64,000 nucleotides of DNA, from positions 31,558,352-31,622,351 of the forward strand of contig CM066728.1 in NCBI GenBank assembly GCA_033961575.1. The letters run 5' to 3'. Origin of the DNA: Aselliscus stoliczkanus. Taxonomy: Eukaryota; Chordata; Mammalia; Chiroptera; Hipposideridae. The position numbers and the translations under genes are program-made. Shown here in pieces: positions 1 through 10,696 of this stretch. Every line of letters begins with the position of its first letter. The stretch's first letter is position 1. The notes beneath the pieces were generated by a model, which was not told the origin of the DNA, made no database searches, and saw only the letters and a program-made list of their open reading frames with translations.

Positions 1-55
1 CATATGAGGGCCAGTGACACTGCCCTCAAAAAAAAAGAAAAAGAAAAAGAAAAGA
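1..55 (+). mobile_element. VES-type SINE, 3' piece cut by window edge
   Basis: The first bases repeat the phrase 'catatgagggccagtgac' that lies just after the B box in the other long-class SINEs here (14.4 and 36.7 kb), followed by 'actgccctc' and an A-rich tail with scattered G. The order head, short linker, A tail matches the head-only SINEs at 27.4 and 32.8 kb. The 5' part lies outside the window. Confidence 0.75.
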
Positions 56-264
56 AGGAGCGTTAATACTCTCAAACATATATAAACTGAAAACTAAATC
101 CATAAAGATTCTGCTATAATTATTTAAGATTATGATACATCAAATAAGAAATTAGTGTTCTTGCTTCATTAGCTGGTAACACCTGCTCAGTAGACAACAG
201 AAAATGTTTGTACTTTGGGCAGAGAAAGACTATCCTGTGCCTGCTTCCTTGCAAATCATTCACA

Positions 265-928
265 GAGCTTTAGAATCCTATCAACAGGAGAAAATTGCAA
301 AAGACAGACCTAACCCTCATCCATTGCTGGTGGAAATGTAAAATGGATTAGCCACTTTAGAAGATAGTTTGGGAGTTCCTCAAAATAGTAAACATAAAGT
401 AGCCATTCTACTCTTAGGTAAATACCAAAGAGAAATGAAAACAAACATCCACACAAAACTTGTAGTGTATGTTAATAGCAGCATTATTCTTAACAGCTTA
501 AAGGTGTAGATCAGATGGGGAAAGTCTAAATTAAATGTGTTATATCCGCACAACGGAATAATATTTGGCAACAAAAATTAAGTATTGCGACAGCATGGAT
601 GTACCCTGGAAATGTTATGCTAAGTGAAAGAAACCAGTCACAAAAGACCACTTATTACATGTTTTTGTATGAATGATTCAGTAGACAAAGCTATACACAG
701 AAAGTAAATTCACGGTTGTTTAGGGCTGGTGGGAGGAGCAGGAAATAGGGAGTTGATAGCAGATGGGTACAGGTATTTCTTTTCAGAGTTGTAAAAACAT
801 TCTAAAATTTGAGGATGATGACAGTTGCACAAATCCATAAATACACTAAAAGCCACTGAATTATATAATTACAGGTGAATTTTATGGGATATAAATTATA
901 TCTCAATAAAGTTGTTTAAAAAAAACAG
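265..928 (+). mobile_element. Old L1 LINE, 3' end
   Basis: The stretch follows the well-known L1 3' end order: 'cattgctggtggaaatgtaaa', a 'gccactttagaagatagttt' block, 'ctactcttaggtaaatacc', a 'ggatgtaccctggaaatg' block, and a terminal 'ctcaataaagttgtttaaaa' tail. It is diverged and full of stops, so it is an old L1M-grade copy. It ends in an A/G-rich simple stretch at about 921-945. The flanks 56-264 and 946-1112 hold nothing recognisable. Confidence 0.85.
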
Positions 929-1109
929 AGAGAAAGAGAGAGATAGACACGCTTCACCCAGCTCAGTAATAGAATGCTTAAGTTAGCAAGGAAGCTTACT
1001 ACAGAAAAATAAAAGCCTGATTTTAATCACTGGTTGCCTTTCCCCCCATCAACCCCCAATCCCCCAGGAGTTTTTTCTGTTAGCAATACAGTTCGGTAGC
1101 CTGTATTTT

Positions 1110-1112
<3 letters not shown>

Positions 1113-1148
<36 letters not shown>
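1113..1148. repeat. (CT)n microsatellite
   Basis: About 16 uninterrupted CT units. On the minus strand this gives an apparent RERERERE run in a 116-residue reading frame (1027-1377), which is a microsatellite artefact rather than a protein. Confidence 0.95.
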
Positions 1149-1149
<1 letters not shown>

Positions 1150-2385
1150 TGCTATTTTTTGTGTGTGTGCAGACAAAACCCCAAGATTTACTGGGGTAAG
1201 GTATATCAGTAACTTGTGTAAATGTTGGCTGCTCCCCTTCTTTTCATTGGTGAATGCGCTGGGTCCCCAGGGCCCACCTCTAATGGAAGGGGGTGACTGC
1301 TGGTAACAGGAGCTGGTGGATAAGGTGTACTTTCCCTTCTGGTTGGCACAAGGAGAACAATACACAAATTGAGCCATTACTTAGCTGACAATAGCGCCGA
1401 TCAGAAAGAGCTGATGCTTATCTGTGACTGAGAAGGTTCCACCATAGTTCTTTTTACCCAAGTAATTTTAAACCCTTTTTAATTTTTTTTTAATCAGTAA
1501 GAAAGGAAGCTCTGCTGTTAAATTGAGGGATCAACATACTTAGTATTACTGAATGCCAGCGCATCAGCATCTCTACCTATTCTTGAAAAGACATAGGTGC
1601 TATCTGCTCCTGACTGCAATATTTCAGGGGAAGAAGTTTTTTGTTGTAGTTGGTTGTGGTGGTTTTTTATTTTTCTCCCATGGGACAAACCCCCATACAT
1701 TCCATTCATAGAAAAGGTTTCCCAGGAAACTTCCATTCAGAGCTAGAAAATGGATAGAGAGATGCAAACTGAGACCAAGAGGGAATGTTAATGAAGAGCC
1801 GTGAATGTTTCTGCCCCATTGTGGATTTATGTTGTTGGTTATAACCAGGAGTATCACCTAACAGGCACGTTTGGGAGCGTTTTTTGGTGCTGCACGGACA
1901 ACTTCACTCCAATAACTTGAACACTCTGTTTTATCATTTGGGCCATAAACTGCCTCTTCTTCTCTGTCAACATGGAGATTCAAGTCCACCTCTTTCCTCT
2001 TTTTTTTATTTTTTGTCTCAGTCATATGATGTTGATTCTCTCTAACATTAACATCTTGACCTGTAGGGAAGGGAACCCTACCATCCCTCCTCTGTATTCA
2101 TCCTACCTACAGTCTACTTTCTAAGTATGTTGATGCCTAGTTTAAAAATTAAGGTCAGGAATCAAACAGTCAGATCTGGTTCTTGAAAGTTTCTTAAGTG
2201 GATTTTTTTTCTTTAAATTAGGGATTATGTATTTACATAACATAAAGATATTTTATTGGCTGTGAAATAATTTTAGGATCATCTTTTTCCCTGGAGAAAA
2301 AGAGTCTTCCATGATGGCTAAAAAAAAAAATTTACAGAGTATTTTTAAATCAATATTTCCTAAGAGAAAATAATAAATGATAATG
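1150..2385. other. Unique AT-rich sequence, nothing recognised
   Basis: I see no known repeat family, RNA gene or convincing exon in this 1.2 kb. Short open frames on the minus strand (for example 1518-1857) overlap each other in different frames and show no recognisable domain. Confidence 0.5.
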
Positions 2386-2389
2386 AGAC

Positions 2390-2600
2390 TTCACATTTGT
2401 ATAATCATTCACAAAGCACTCTCACACTTCTTGTGTCATTGGCGACTACCAACAGTCATTTGAAGTTCAGAAGACATCATTTTATAGATGAGGAAATGAA
2501 CTTAGAGCAAGTAGAATGCTCATCCAAAGACATCAAAGTAGTAACAAGAGCTAAGACCATAACCCATGCCCCAGACCATCATCCAAAACCAATCTGCCTC
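2390..2600 (-). repeat. MIR SINE remnant
   Basis: Contains the MIR core in reverse orientation, 'cattttatagatgaggaaat', followed by the block equivalent to 'gagcaagtagaatgctcatcc'. It is old and diverged. The frame of 70 residues across it (2397-2609) is not a gene. The sequence from 2600 to 2995 holds nothing I can name. Confidence 0.75.
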
Positions 2601-2994
2601 TCTCAGTGAATAACATCACACCTACTCCTGCCCCAAATGGAGCCTGGAGTCCCTTTGTCCTGGTAAGACCAACTCCACCTTAGACCAAAACTACGTCAAC
2701 GATTTAGTCAGTAGGACTTCCTACTTGTAACATTGTTAAGAATAAATGCTGAATTAAAAATGAATCAAAAGGTGGTGTCCACAAAGGACCAGAGAGCTAC
2801 CCATAAAGGAAGCTCACGGGGCTGCTCGCTCTGTCCGTGGTCAAACATGAGCCTCCTGGTGTACAGCAAATGCTCCAAGTCCATCAGGGAGCCTCCAGAA
2901 TTCTGCAGCCAGAAGCAATTCCCCACCCTCGGGCTCCACATGTCCTTTCTCTATTTGACACGCTGCTGACCATTCAGAAGGAAAGCCACATGGT

Positions 2995-3190
2995 ATCTTG
3001 GGTACAGTGGTGGATTTGGAACCAGAGGGTTTGAGTTCCAGCTCTGACCCTAGGTATGTTACTTGACCCTACTGCATTTCTTTGACAATGAGCTAGAATT
3101 CATAGGGTTGCTGTGAGGATTAAATAAGCAAATGTTTCCAAAGAACTTGGCCAATAGTCATATTCAATAAAGGCGAGTTATTGTTGCTAT
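2995..3190 (+). repeat. MIR SINE remnant (target of the next L1)
   Basis: Forward MIR order is visible: 'tttgagttccagctctgacc', 'ggttgctgtgaggattaaat', then 'caataaaggcgagttattg'. The L1 that follows is inserted at the 3' end of this MIR. Confidence 0.85.
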
Positions 3191-3414
3191 TCACATTAGC
3201 CAAGACGTGGAAACAACTGAAATGCCCATTGGTAGATGACTGGATTAAGAAACTGTGGTACATCTATACAATGGAGTATTACTCAGCTATAAAGAAGAAT
3301 GGAATCTTACCATTTGCAATGATATGGATGGACCTAGAGATTATTATGTTAATTGAAATAAGTCAGTCAGAGAAAGACAAATACCATATGATCTCACTTA
3401 TATGTAGAATCTAA
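3190..3414 (+). pseudogene. L1 ORF2 C-terminal fragment
   Basis: A single open frame gives about 75 residues of the extreme C-terminus of the L1 ORF2 reverse transcriptase/endonuclease protein. It has the widely conserved stretch 'KLWYIYTMEYYSAIKKNG' and the later 'ISQSEKDKYHMISLICRI' before the natural stop. Upstream codons back to 3181 belong to the MIR target, so the apparent start there is spurious. The endonuclease, reverse transcriptase and most of the C-terminal region are absent because the element is 5'-truncated, so nothing functional is made. The uninterrupted frame suggests a moderately young copy. Confidence 0.9.
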
Positions 3415-3736
3415 AAAACAGAATAAACGAGCACTAAACAGAAATATTAATAGTCTCAGAGATACAGAGGAAAAACTGATGATTGCTAAATGGGAGGGGG
3501 TTGGGGATGAGGGAGAGGTGAGAGGATTAGAAAGCACAAATTGGTAGCAACAATATTGCCTCAGGGATATGAAAGACAATTTGGGGACTATAATGAATAA
3601 TGTTGTAAAGATTTTGTAGAGTGTCATATGGGCACTTGTTTTATTAGGGAGACCACTTCATGGATGATGTAGATGCCTGACCACTGCGCTGTACACCTAA
3701 AGCTGAAGCTGAATAATATTGAATGTTAACTATAAT

Positions 3737-3737
<1 letters not shown>

Positions 3738-3778
<41 letters not shown>
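3738..3778. repeat. (TA)n microsatellite inside the L1 3' UTR
   Basis: About 20 TA units lie between the two 3' UTR units of the L1. They probably expanded from the A/T-rich joint between the units. Confidence 0.95.
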
Positions 3779-3782
<4 letters not shown>

Positions 3783-3984
3783 TGGGATGTAGAATACAGC
3801 ATAAGGAATAGAGTCAATGGAATTGTAACTGCTATATAAGATATCAGAGGGGTGGTAGATTAGGGGGAGGGGGTTATCACTTTGTGAGGGAGTAAATGTC
3901 TAACTATTACATTGTTCTGTACACCTGAAACTAATAATAAATAAATAAATAAATAAAAATAAAGGTGAGCTACTGTTATATTAT

Positions 3985-4135
3985 TAGACTAACATACCCA
4001 TTTTACAGAAAAACTGTGGTACAGACAAAGGAAAAGGTTTGCAGTGAGGCAAAGGTGTACAAATAATAATAATACCCAACTCACAGGATTAAAGTGAGTA
4101 TCAAATATATGTGGCATGTAAGTTATTCATGTACC
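3985..4135. repeat. MIR-derived fragments after the L1
   Basis: 'cccattttacagaaaaac' looks like reverse MIR core, and 'ataataatacccaactcac' with 'aggattaaagtgag' looks like forward MIR 3' part. Two old MIR pieces in opposite orientation probably abut here. The family call is reasonable and the limits are uncertain. Confidence 0.5.
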
Positions 4136-6010
4136 GGTGCTAATCCACCATTTGGATTGCACTGAAGGCAACAGTAGCACCTCCTTCATCTTGTCCTTCC
4201 CCGAGAGCCCGGAAGAAGCCTTCCACAGCGTGCTAGAGAAGAGTTAACCAAATTGATGTCACACATCTTACCTAAAGGTCACAAACTATCCAGTTTATTC
4301 GACTTATTGAACCTATGCTTCCACAGATTCAATCGAGACCTACTTTTTAATTACCTTATCAACAAAACACCACTGATCACTCACTGGTTTGGTAACTGAC
4401 TGGCCTGCCCTCCAGGCTAGGGAGCCCTTGGAATGGTCTGGACCACTGTAATTGCTAAGGAGATAGATTTTCTCCTGTCAATTAGGTCCAAATATCTAAC
4501 ACTCAAGCATTCATCTCAGTGTAGTATGAGCTTCTTTTTCCAGAAGTTCATCTCCAGCAAGAATAGGAGGGCAAAGGTAGGGCAAGGTGAAACCTCCTTA
4601 GCAATAAATACCACTCTGAATTACAGTCCTCCTGAACTTGCAGCTCATTGATTTCCTCCAAAACCCATGGCTCACTTCCTTTATTTGGCCCCGAGCCTAC
4701 ATATTTTATCGACTCAGGACAGCTCTCAGTTGAAAGATTTCCAGCGGGCCTTGCTGGGAAAGGAAGATGTACAGTTCCAGAGCATACCTACATTAGGATG
4801 CCCCGGGCGCATCATAGCTCAGAAGACTGTGCTGGTGTTGTCCATCAGGGAAGAGGCAAAGCCAGAAGAAGGGCTTGGGGAAAGTAACAGGTCTTCTATT
4901 CAATATGGGTCCTGACCCATATTGCTCTTGTCAGAGTGGTGTGGGTGAGCTGCAATTGCTCATTCCCTTCAGCTGGTATTACTTGTTCCCATCTTCATAT
5001 CTGCTCCATGGAAATTCAACTTAAAACTTCTCAGAAAATCATAAATTTGTCCATGAGTAAAGCCAAATCCAGGACACCTATCTTGGGTATTCTAGAAGTT
5101 TCAGATTCCATGTTCTTTATGAATCAGAATAAAACTTTAGATTTTTATCCCACTTTTCCCTCTTTATTGTCAGAGCTGCCCCAATTTAAGCTCTGGTTTC
5201 AACACTTTAGAAGGAAAAGTCAACCAGAATTTGATTATTTATGAGCAAACTGGAAATAGGAGTTTGAGTCATTAGAAGAAAGTAGAAACCTATTAATTCA
5301 ATTTACTGACAAGAAAAAAAAATTCCCTGTTTCACACTGCAGTCCCTTTTAGAAATTATTCCAGGAGCACAATGCCAAATAATGGGCATCCAAGGACAGC
5401 CTGGCTAAACAAAAAAGAAACCTAGGTGAGCAATGAACCTTATTAGCATGTGTCCTCTCAGGCTGATGACTGTCATTAGGCTGCTGGAGGATGACATCAT
5501 TTTCTCTAAGAAGCAGTCAGCTCGAAAATGTCAACCATCTCGGTGAATTAATTCTTGCAGCTGCTTTATGTTGCCTTCTGCTCCTTGCTAAAAGAAATGG
5601 ACATATTTCAGTGCTGGGATCTGTCAGATATGTTGTGTTTTAAATATTACATTTTAAGCCCAATTCAATCTGAACATATTGTGTTTTGAGAGGCCTGGTG
5701 GAAAAAAAAAAAAACTTTGACTTCAATCAGGTAAAAGGCCAAGGTGTAAAACTCTGTAATCTCATTTGAAAAGTAATCCCATTTTTGGTTCAGATTGCTT
5801 CCATTTTAAAATGTCATCTTTTTTCCAAAGACTTCTCTAATATAAAGTTCATAGGATCACTTGTACTATACTGATACGGTGGTCATAACACAGCCATATT
5901 TGGGGAGGAAGGGTAGGAGTGAAGATGGATAACATCACTGTAAAACGCAACCCCTCCAAAAGTTCTTGCTTCTAAATGTAGCTCTTTTTCACTTCACCAG
6001 ACACATCAGA
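4136..6010. other. Unique sequence, no gene recognised
   Basis: This 1.9-kb stretch is free of recognisable repeats. Overlapping short frames at 4433-5244 shift between reading frames and show no family motif. The part near 5430-5650 is balanced in composition and repeat-free, so it is a reasonable place to look for a conserved noncoding element, though the sequence alone cannot show that. Confidence 0.45.
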
Positions 6011-6014
6011 AAAC

Positions 6015-6165
6015 AATAATGTCAGCTATTAATTTATTCAATGAACATTATTGAATGCTTATATTATTTTCAGATCCTGTGCTAGGGAAACAAAATGATT
6101 TAAAGACACTTGCTACCTTTAAGAGAGCTCGAAGCTCAGTAGAGGAGAGAGACATGTCAAGGAAA
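6015..6165 (+). repeat. Ancient mammalian dispersed repeat, family unassigned
   Basis: Shows the familiar old-repeat order 'tattcaatgaacattattga', 'gatcctgtgctaggg', 'acaaaatgatttaaagacac', 'gagagacatgtcaagg'. Six other windows of the same type occur here (7.8, 9.6, 15.0, 20.2, 36.1 and 52.7 kb). I recognise the consensus but cannot name the family with certainty. The sequence from 6166 to 6555 holds nothing recognisable. Confidence 0.6.
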
Positions 6166-6556
6166 ATAAGAAAATAGTCTGGAAGTTTCATAAGAGAGAT
6201 TAATTGGAAATTTCTAAGAGTGGGGTTTTAAGAAAAGATTATGTTAATCAGACACACCTACACTATTCTGTATGCACAGAGTGAGTGAGTGAGAGGAAAT
6301 GAAAAAGAAAGACAAACAGAAAACTAGTTGTCTTTAAGAAATAACTACGTAGGTATCAGGAATAACTTTCATAGATGAATATGCTGATGCCAGAAGCACC
6401 AAAAGGAGGCTTGCAACACCCCAGAATATCTTTCTTGTTTCTGTCTAATCTCTGAAATACTTAAAACTGAAAACAAATACTTTACATCCTGTATTAGACT
6501 TGAAAACTGGGAGATGTAAACCATTGATTTAAATAAACATTAAAATGTAATTGATA

Positions 6557-7128
6557 TTTCGAAGTCAGACTATTAAGTTCACAAAGTCATGCTAGAAAAA
6601 CTGCTACATACCTCATTGCTAAATATCACTACGGTCACCTTCAAAGGACTCCCTTTGGGAAGCTATGCACCAATGCCAACACTTAGTCCACCCTTCAAAA
6701 CAACTGTGGAACTCATTCTGGAATGGCCATCAGAGCTGTGGTAGTATTACCCTTGGTATCCTGAATATCATCAAAATGTCTTCCTTTGAATATTTCTTTT
6801 ATCTTTGGGTAAAGAAAGAAGTCACTGGGGGACTGGTCAGATGAGTACGGAGGGTGTTCCAACACAGTTATTTCTTTACTGGCTAAAAACTCCCTCCCAG
6901 ACAGTGCCGTGTGAGCTGGTGCATTGTCGTGATGCAAGAGCCATAAATTGTTGGCGAAAAATTCAGGTCGTCTAACTTTTTCATGCAGTATTTTCAGCAC
7001 TTCCAAATAGTAAACTTGATTAACTGTCCAGTTGGTACAAATTCATAATGAATAATCCCTCCGATATCAAAAAAAGGATAGCAACATCACTGCAACAAGT
7101 TCATGAACCTAATTGTCAGGCCTCGTAT
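6557..7128 (-). mobile_element. Internally deleted mariner DNA transposon
   Basis: The ends are inverted repeats: left 'ttcgaagtcagactattaag' (from 6558), and right, read in reverse, 'tacgaggcctgacaattagg' (from 7127). A TA follows the right end. The element is about 570 bp against about 1.3 kb for a complete mariner. Coding DNA for the transposase N-terminus (DNA-binding domain and first catalytic aspartate) is missing: the right terminal region joins directly to the part encoding the second half of the catalytic domain. The left junction dinucleotide is degraded. Confidence 0.92.
6713..7065 (-). pseudogene. Mariner transposase remnant, catalytic C-terminal half
   Basis: The minus strand encodes the end of a mariner transposase. 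The frame from 7006 down to 6713 carries 'HDNAPAHTA', which holds the second catalytic aspartate, then the 'HPPYSSDQSPSDFFLYPK' block with the third aspartate, and 'GRHFDDIQD'. The open frame appears to begin at 7006, but that codon is TTG and lies inside 'NQVYYLEVLK', so it is not a true start. Just upstream, 'VPTG' is encoded in a different frame, which shows a frameshift near 7027. With the N-terminal half also missing, this copy could not transpose. The family is the mariner/Tc1 superfamily of cut-and-paste elements, with a D,D34D-type catalytic triad. Confidence 0.92.
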
Positions 7129-7224
7129 ATTGTCCTTCTGACAGTGAGTTTACAGAGTGGTGACTGGGAGAGCATAAAGCCTAAAGTGATAGGCAACAAG
7201 CAAAACTGAGGACTAGAAAAAATA

Positions 7225-7790
7225 ATGTGTTTCCTTTCATGTTTTTATTTTGAATTAATTTACATACAGTAAAATGCATTGATCTTCAGCGTTACAATTT
7301 GACGTTTTTATGACTGCAAACATTTGTATGCTCACACCCCTGTGAAGACCCAGGACATTTCCATCATCCCACAGTTTCTTCCATCTCTTTCCAGTTAAAA
7401 TCCACTGCTTTCCTGACCAAAGGCAATCACCATTCTTATTTCTTTCACCACAGATTAGTATTGCCTGTGTTATTAAAATTTATATAATGGGAATAGTCTG
7501 TATGTACTCTCATTTCTGGTCTGTTTCATGCAGCACAATGTATCCATGTGTGATAAAAACAGTAGGTGCTTCCTTTTTATTGCTGAGTAGTATTCATAGT
7601 CTGAAGATACCACGATCTGTTCATACAGGATCTGCAGATGGACATCTAGGTGGTTTGCAGTTTCCAGCTACTATTAACAGGGTGATTATGCACATTCTGG
7701 TACAAGTCTTTTTGTGAATAATGTATACACTTCCATTTAGGCAAATAACTAGGAGTGAATTACTCAGTGAATTACTGGGTTTGAACATTT
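7225..7790 (-). mobile_element. Old L1 LINE 3' part, antisense
   Basis: The plus strand shows the typical reverse-complement L1 3' region: 'tttacatacagtaaaatgca', a 'ttcatgcagcacaatgtatc' block, 'tattgctgagtagtattcat', and 'gatggacatctaggtggttt'. It is diverged. The frame at 7487-7717 is part of this LINE. Confidence 0.85.
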
Positions 7791-7799
7791 TTAGGACTT

Positions 7800-7935
7800 A
7801 TCGTGAAAGTAGGGCCATTCAAACTCAGCCTTGAAGGATGAGGTAAAAAAGGAAATAAAGACCACCCAGGCTGTGGGAAGAGAATGAGCAAAAGCAGGGG
7901 TTAGAGAAGTGGCTGTGGAATTTGGGAAGGTGAAT
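7800..7935 (+). repeat. Ancient dispersed repeat, family unassigned
   Basis: Resembles the internal part of the old repeat seen at 20.2 kb: 'actcagccttgaaggatgag' followed by a purine-rich block with 'gagcaaaagcaggggttag'. Confidence 0.5.
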
Positions 7936-8772
7936 GGTCAGATATGATTCATAAGATGCATGGAGTGTGTTCTGTCTGGCGAATAGGTCCTGGGAGATTT
8001 CCAAAGTCTATGTTATTGTTTGCAGAGTCTACAGAGTCTGAAATAATTACTGGAACTTCTACAAATGTTCCTAAGCTTTTCAGAAAATGTCATTGTTCTG
8101 GGAAGCCTAAGATCATAACAAAAATACAGTCCTACCTCCTCTGTTCAAGTGTCATTTACAGTAGACCTGGTTTGGTAGATCAGGAATCCATCCAGCTGGG
8201 CATTTGGCTATTGGTCCCTCTACTGTCATCCAGGCATCATTTCCATTCCATCTTAAGAACAGGATCTGGACTAGAACAGGACTTTCCCTGATGGAACCCA
8301 GTCTTAATCAATTTGATAGCATAGGTCAGTTCTCTGCTCCCTTTTGCATGCTCCAATCTATACCTAAGAGCTGTAAGATCTCCATGATTGTAGGTAAGAT
8401 GAGTCAGCTTGCCAGCTAGAAGTGTATGCTGTTGAGTCTATGTTGTCAAAGCCCTTTGTAAGTTTATTATTAACTTCTGTCAATGGCTTGGGGTTTTTAT
8501 GTACTACCCTTAATCATTAAAAAAGGAAACAAAAGGTTGTTGAATGATTTAACATACTCTCCTCTTTGTTGTTTTTTTCCCTATCCCAACACATGATTCA
8601 TAATTAAGAACAGATAGCTGAGATTTCTAGCTGTGCATTATTGTCCTTCATTCTACCAACGATTTTCCAAGAAAATAGGATTCCCAAGCCACAAATTCCC
8701 CAAAAAGGGTCATAAATCTCAAGATGTATAATATTCATAAAATTAAATACAACACAATGAAAGCAATAACAC

Positions 8773-8773
<1 letters not shown>
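7936..8773. other. No recognisable feature
   Basis: The longest frame (7944-8291, 115 residues) has no recognised motif. It could be a very old retroelement remnant or plain unique DNA. I could not decide. Confidence 0.4.

Positions 8774-8819
<46 letters not shown>
8774..8819. repeat. (CA)n microsatellite
   Basis: About 22 CA units. The run of alternating C and V residues on the minus-strand frame 8604-8819 is its translation. Confidence 0.97.
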
Positions 8820-8822
<3 letters not shown>

Positions 8823-9580
8823 TATCCTAGGAGTCTCTGAAACAGTGGACAGTCAACAACTGACCAGGTAGATAAGAGTTAGGTGCTACTCCCACCTATT
8901 CCTTCCAATGGGATTTCATGTGTCTACAGAACTCTATTATTGATAAAGCTACTCATACGCAGGATCACACAGGCTAGGTGGCACAGCAGTTACAGGGGAA
9001 AAATTCTTAATGATAAATAAAAACGGAGGCTTTTTTCTCTCACACTACTAACTCACACTAGAGGGTTGGTGAAAAGATAAGGGATTAGAAGCCTGGAGAC
9101 CAGTGTTTCTACCACTAGCCACACATCCCAGGTCAAGGTTCTTGGAACTAAATTACTCTATAAAATACAAATATTATGCCAGATTATCTCTAAGACCCTT
9201 TTCAACACTAGAATTCTGTATCAAATAAAGAATAATCAGCAAATTATGAGAACACTCATCACATGGGCTCATGTTTACTGGACTGAGCCATAATTTGGCT
9301 GCTCCAATTATTTTGGTCATTTCCATGATCAATAATGTTCCCAGTGGCCCAATTAATTATGCCACTAGCTGTGTGGATCATTAGGGTGACTAAGGCACCC
9401 TGACGGACTGTGCATCATCCATCCAGCCCCTGTGTTCAGTTATAGCTAATGCCCAGTGTCCCTTTAACTCAGGGTCTTTTTTCTCCTGTTGCAGTCTTGG
9501 TCCCTTTTTTATTTTTCAAATGGAAATGAATGACAAAGCCATATGAATGAAAGAAAGCTGAGACTAAGGAGCCACTATCC
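8820..9580. other. Unique sequence, no gene recognised
   Basis: No repeat family was identified. The part around 9250-9480 has homeodomain-type AT cores such as 'ccaattaattatgcc' spaced through low-repeat sequence. This is compatible with a regulatory element but is not proof. Confidence 0.35.
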
Positions 9581-9584
9581 AATG

Positions 9585-9695
9585 TCACCTTGAAAAACTC
9601 CTACCTGGAAGGCACTGTACTAGGTACAGGATAAAACAAACTCTGAGCAAGATTCTGTTTCTGTTCCTTAGACACTCAATCTACTATGTAGGTCA
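9585..9695 (+). repeat. Ancient dispersed repeat, family unassigned
   Basis: Short copy with 'ggaaggcactgtactaggta' and 'ggataaaacaaactctgagc', the equivalent of the 'gcactgtgctagg' block of the family at 20.2 kb. Confidence 0.5.
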
Positions 9696-9704
9696 GCAAA
9701 GAAA

Positions 9705-9931
9705 GGAAGAGCTATGCTCCCCTCAGATATTGGGGCTCCTGGTTCTCAGGTCTTCAGACTTGGACTGAATTACACACTGGTTTTCACACAAGCTTTGTGT
9801 GGTTTACACACAGCTTGCAGATGGCAGAGGGTGGGACTTCTCGGCCTCCAGAACCATCTGAGCCCATTCCTATTATTTATATATGTATAGATCTTATTGG
9901 TTCTGTTTCTCTAGAGAACCCTGACCAATAC
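9705..9931 (-). mobile_element. Old LTR fragment, antisense
   Basis: Reading the minus strand from about 9931 gives 'ttggtcagggttctctagag' followed by 'aaacagaaccaataagatc', a very common 5' end of an old mammalian LTR class. The inner block 'gggctcctggttctcaggtc' is also typical. Only the 5' portion of the LTR is present and no retroviral coding sequence is attached. The exact subfamily is not assigned. The sequence from 9932 to 10300 has nothing else. Confidence 0.65.
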
Positions 9932-10299
9932 ATCCCCTTACCTTCTCCTAGACATACCTCAAATAAAGGTTCTATGATCAAACACCTTTGGGGAAAGTTA
10001 CGTACCATTTCCCTCTCTCTATCACAATGAACACCAACATAAAGTCTCTGTGGTGACCTGCAGCTAAGAAACCCGTTCAGCTGGTTTTTAACCTGACTCT
10101 TCACAGACTTATTTCATACCAGAAACCTTTGAAATCCTCACAGGACTAATGTTTTATAAAATGGAAAACACTTTGCAAGAAGTAACATAACTTTACTATT
10201 GCCATTGTTTATTAATTTTTCTTAAAACAATAAACCTATAGCTGATGCTTCAATTTGATATAACCTCTGGAACTAATCTTTCATTTTCTCAGGAATTAG

Positions 10300-10696
10300 G
10301 ACACAGGTAAGTTGAATCAGTGACTACTAAAAAACACAGAATGCTGAGAGAAAATGTTTACAAAAGACACATGTGTAAAGGACTATTATGCAAAAAAAAG
10401 AACTCTCAAAATTCAACAATAAGAAAATGAACAACCCAATTAAAAAATGGACAAAAGATGTGAATGAACACTTCATCAAAAGTGATATACCAATGACAAG
10501 CGTATGAAAAGATTCTCAATATCATGTGTCATTAGTGAATTAAAACAACAATAAGATACCACTATATACTTATTAGAATAGCTAAAATCCAAAGCACTGA
10601 CTACACTAAATGCTCGTGAAGATACAGAACAACGGGAAACTGTCATTCATTGCTGGTGGGAATGCAAATGATACGGATACTTTAGAAGACAGTTTA
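10300..10696 (+). mobile_element. L1 LINE, 5' portion of a split copy
   Basis: L1 landmarks occur in order: 'gaacaacccaattaaaaaat', 'acaataagataccactatat', and 'cattgctggtgggaatgcaa'. It breaks at 'agaagacagttta' (10684-10696), the target-site duplication of the SINE, and resumes at 11298. Confidence 0.9.

Larger units (their letters stand above)
3190..3958 (+). mobile_element. 5'-truncated L1 with two-unit 3' UTR
   Basis: After the ORF2 stop at 3414 comes a 3' UTR made of two related units, about 3590-3735 and 3780-3940. Both contain a 'gtacacctaaa/gtacacctgaaactaat' block and are separated by a (TA)n run. The tail is (TAAA)n at about 3938-3958. Flanking copies of 'ataaaggcgagttattg' (from 3167) and 'ataaaggtgagctactg' (from 3959) form a long, imperfect target-site duplication. 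Confidence 0.9.

Noticed and set aside
1027..1377. 116-residue minus-strand frame with an Arg-Glu repeat
   Set aside because: The repeat is the (CT)n microsatellite read in one frame, with no family match for the rest.
7944..8291. Possible retroviral coding remnant
   Set aside because: I considered an old endogenous retrovirus because the block lies among LINE and LTR pieces, but no retroviral motif is visible in the 115-residue frame on either strand.
8604..8819. Cys/Val-repeat peptide on the minus strand
   Set aside because: It is a translation of the (CA)n microsatellite. The similar run at 41203-41460 has the same cause.
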